Made by a program: the position numbers and the translations under genes
The notes under the pieces: model-generated
Database searches by the model: none
Told to the model about the DNA's origin: nothing
The model's input: only the letters and a program-made list of their open reading frames with translations
In this document: positions 4,721 through 6,061 of the stretch, one piece after another
How positions within the stretch are numbered: the stretch's first letter is position 1
Layout: the number at the start of each line of letters is the position of its first letter
Assembly (NCBI GenBank): GCA_030840665.1
Contig: JAVEEB010000165.1
Span: 1-6,061 of the forward strand
Reading direction: 5' to 3'
Origin: Frankiaceae bacterium
Lineage (GTDB): Bacteria; Actinomycetota; Actinomycetes; JAVEEB01
DNA: 6,061 nucleotides

Positions 4721-6058
4721 CTACTTGGTACGACGGGGGCGTGCACCGAGGCCGCCGTCGGCGCGGGGGGCCCCACCTGTGCGGCGTTGCGCGCCACCGG
4801 CGCCCCCGTAGCTCGAGCCGCCGGGGCGACCGCTGCGACGCGGCGCCGAGCGGGTCGGCTCCGGTGCGAACAGGGCCGCCGACATCTCGGGGTCGACATA
4901 CTCCGCGGCCGGGCCGACGACGTCGCGGATCTCGCGGGCGCCGGCGATGACGGCCGTTTCGGTCGGGCGGATCGCCGCGCCGCGCATCAGCGAGGCGACT
5001 TCACGGCGCTGGTCCGGCATCGCGACGGTGACGACCGTGCCCGAGGCGCCGGCACGGGCGGTGCGGCCCGATCGGTGCAGGTACGCCTTGTGTTCGGCAG
5101 GCGGGTCGACATGCACGACGAGCGCGATGTCGTCGACGTGGATGCCTCGCGAAGCGATGTCGGTGGCGACGAGCACGCGCACCTTCCCGCTCGAGTACGC
5201 CGCGAGGTTGCGCTCGCGCATGCGGTGGCTGAGGTCACCGTGCAGGTCGACCGCGGGAATGCCGGCAGCCGTGAGGTTGGCGGCAAGCTTCATCGCGCCG
5301 TGCTTCGTACGCGTGAACAGCAGCGAGCGGCCCTGGCCGGACGCCAATTCCTGAACCACCGCATGCTTCTGGTCGCGGACGACGGTGAGCACGTGGTGCT
5401 CCATCGTGGCGGCCTGCGACTCGGTCGAGACGACCTCGTGCGTGACCGGGCTGGTGAGGTAGCGGCGGACCAGACCGTCGACGGCCCGGTCGATCGTCGC
5501 GGAGAACAACATCCGCTGCCCGGCCGGCGTCGCGTCGAGAAGTCGCTGGACCGGCGGGAGGAAGCCGAGGTCGGCCATCATGTCGGCCTCGTCGAGCACG
5601 CTGACCTCGACCTTGTCCAAGCGGCAGAGGCGCTGCTTGATGAGGTCCTCGAGGCGGCCGGGGGTCGCGATGAGGACGTCGAGGCCCTGCTTGAGGGCGC
5701 TGATCTGCTTGTTGTACGGGACGCCGCCGACGACGACGGCGGTGGTCAGGCCGAGCGCCTTGGCCAGCGGCACGAACGTCTCCGCCACCTGGGCGGCGAG
5801 CTCGCGGGTCGGCACGAGGATCAGCGCGCGCGGGCGGAGCGGCACGAGCTCGGTCTTGGAGCGGGAGAGCGCGGCGACGGTCGGGATGGCGAAGGCGATG
5901 GTCTTGCCGGAGCCGGTGCGACCGCGTCCGAGGACGTCGCGGCCGGCGAGGGAGTCGGGCAGCGTGGCTGCCTGGATGGGCGTGGGCTGGGTGATGCCCG
6001 CCGAGGCGAGCACGTCGGACAGGTCGGCGGGGACGCCGAGCTCGAGGAACGAGGTCAA
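4721..6058 (-). CDS. DEAD-box ATP-dependent RNA helicase, RhlE-like
   Basis: The protein (445 residues from the TTG at 6058) unwinds RNA duplexes using ATP, acting in RNA decay, ribosome assembly or cold adaptation. All family motifs are in order: Q motif ITQPTPIQ (22-29), motif I GRTGSGKT (46-53), Ia PTRELA (83-88), Ib TPGRL (132-136), II DEAD (156-159), III SAT (186-188), IV LLFTRTK (246-252), V ATDIASRGIHVDD (298-310) and VI HRSGRTARAG (328-337). Both RecA-like lobes are complete. The tail (about 398-445) is low-complexity Gly/Arg/Ser/Pro, as in RhlE-type helicases, and probably binds RNA without a fixed fold. The start is uncertain. TTG 6058 is the only start codon visible before the frame reaches the window edge, and TSFLELGVPADL looks like the normal N-terminus. 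An upstream start just outside, adding a few residues, is possible. A strong terminator follows. Confidence 0.94.
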   Translation of the reverse strand: MTSFLELGVPADLSDVLASAGITQPTPIQAATLPDSLAGRDVLGRGRTGSGKTIAFAIPTVAALSRSKTELVPLRPRALILVPTRELAAQVAETFVPLAKALGLTTAVVVGGVPYNKQISALKQGLDVLIATPGRLEDLIKQRLCRLDKVEVSVLDEADMMADLGFLPPVQRLLDATPAGQRMLFSATIDRAVDGLVRRYLTSPVTHEVVSTESQAATMEHHVLTVVRDQKHAVVQELASGQGRSLLFTRTKHGAMKLAANLTAAGIPAVDLHGDLSHRMRERNLAAYSSGKVRVLVATDIASRGIHVDDIALVVHVDPPAEHKAYLHRSGRTARAGASGTVVTVAMPDQRREVASLMRGAAIRPTETAVIAGAREIRDVVGPAAEYVDPEMSAALFAPEPTRSAPRRSGRPGGSSYGGAGGAQRRTGGAPRADGGLGARPRRTK

Positions 6059-6061
6059 GGG

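Noticed and set aside
4552..4950. + strand reading frame (132 codons) across the oxidase promoter region, the terminator and the helicase 3' end
   Set aside because: Crosses a strong terminator hairpin and overlaps the helicase tail; Arg/Pro/Gly-rich with no family resemblance.

Overview
The window is GC-rich DNA with GTG and TTG start codons. It carries a set of genes typical of a high-GC actinobacterium: a DGPF-domain protein paired with an ECF42-type sigma factor, an actinobacterial-style HemY/CgoX, a cytoplasmic FKBP and an RhlE-like DEAD-box helicase. I cannot name the genus. SD-less starts preceded by a -10-like hexamer also fit Actinobacteria, where leaderless mRNAs are common. I see no tRNA, rRNA, CRISPR array, insertion sequence or phage gene, so this looks like ordinary chromosome rather than a mobile region.

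Layout, left to right. On the + strand: the 3' end of a DUF4166-like gene (2-334), cut by the window edge; a single-domain FKBP peptidyl-prolyl isomerase (410-781); a DGPF/YCII-domain protein (896-1327); an ECF42-type sigma factor with a long C-terminal extension (1371-2630); and a small DUF1003-like two-helix membrane protein (2659-3072). On the - strand, converging on that block: the porphyrin(ogen) oxidase HemY/CgoX (3128-4537) and, upstream of it, a DEAD-box RNA helicase (4721-6058) running off, or starting at, the right edge. A strong intrinsic terminator (4664-4703) ends the helicase transcript and separates it from the oxidase gene.

The most informative part is 803-2630. ECF42 sigma factors are known to lack a neighbouring anti-sigma factor, to sit beside DGPF-domain genes, and to depend on a C-terminal extension for activity. 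All three hold here. The gap before the DGPF gene also contains TGTCGA, 17 nt, then CGAC, which matches the ECF42 target-promoter motif as I recall it from Streptomyces work. The simplest reading is an autoregulated DGPF-sigma operon, possibly extended to the DUF1003 gene 28 nt downstream. Extra signals are two near-identical -10-like elements exactly 6 nt before the sigma and DUF1003 starts, mutually exclusive hairpins in the first codons of the sigma gene, and a perfect inverted repeat upstream of the oxidase gene. This is a known type of system with possible new regulatory detail, not a clearly new one.
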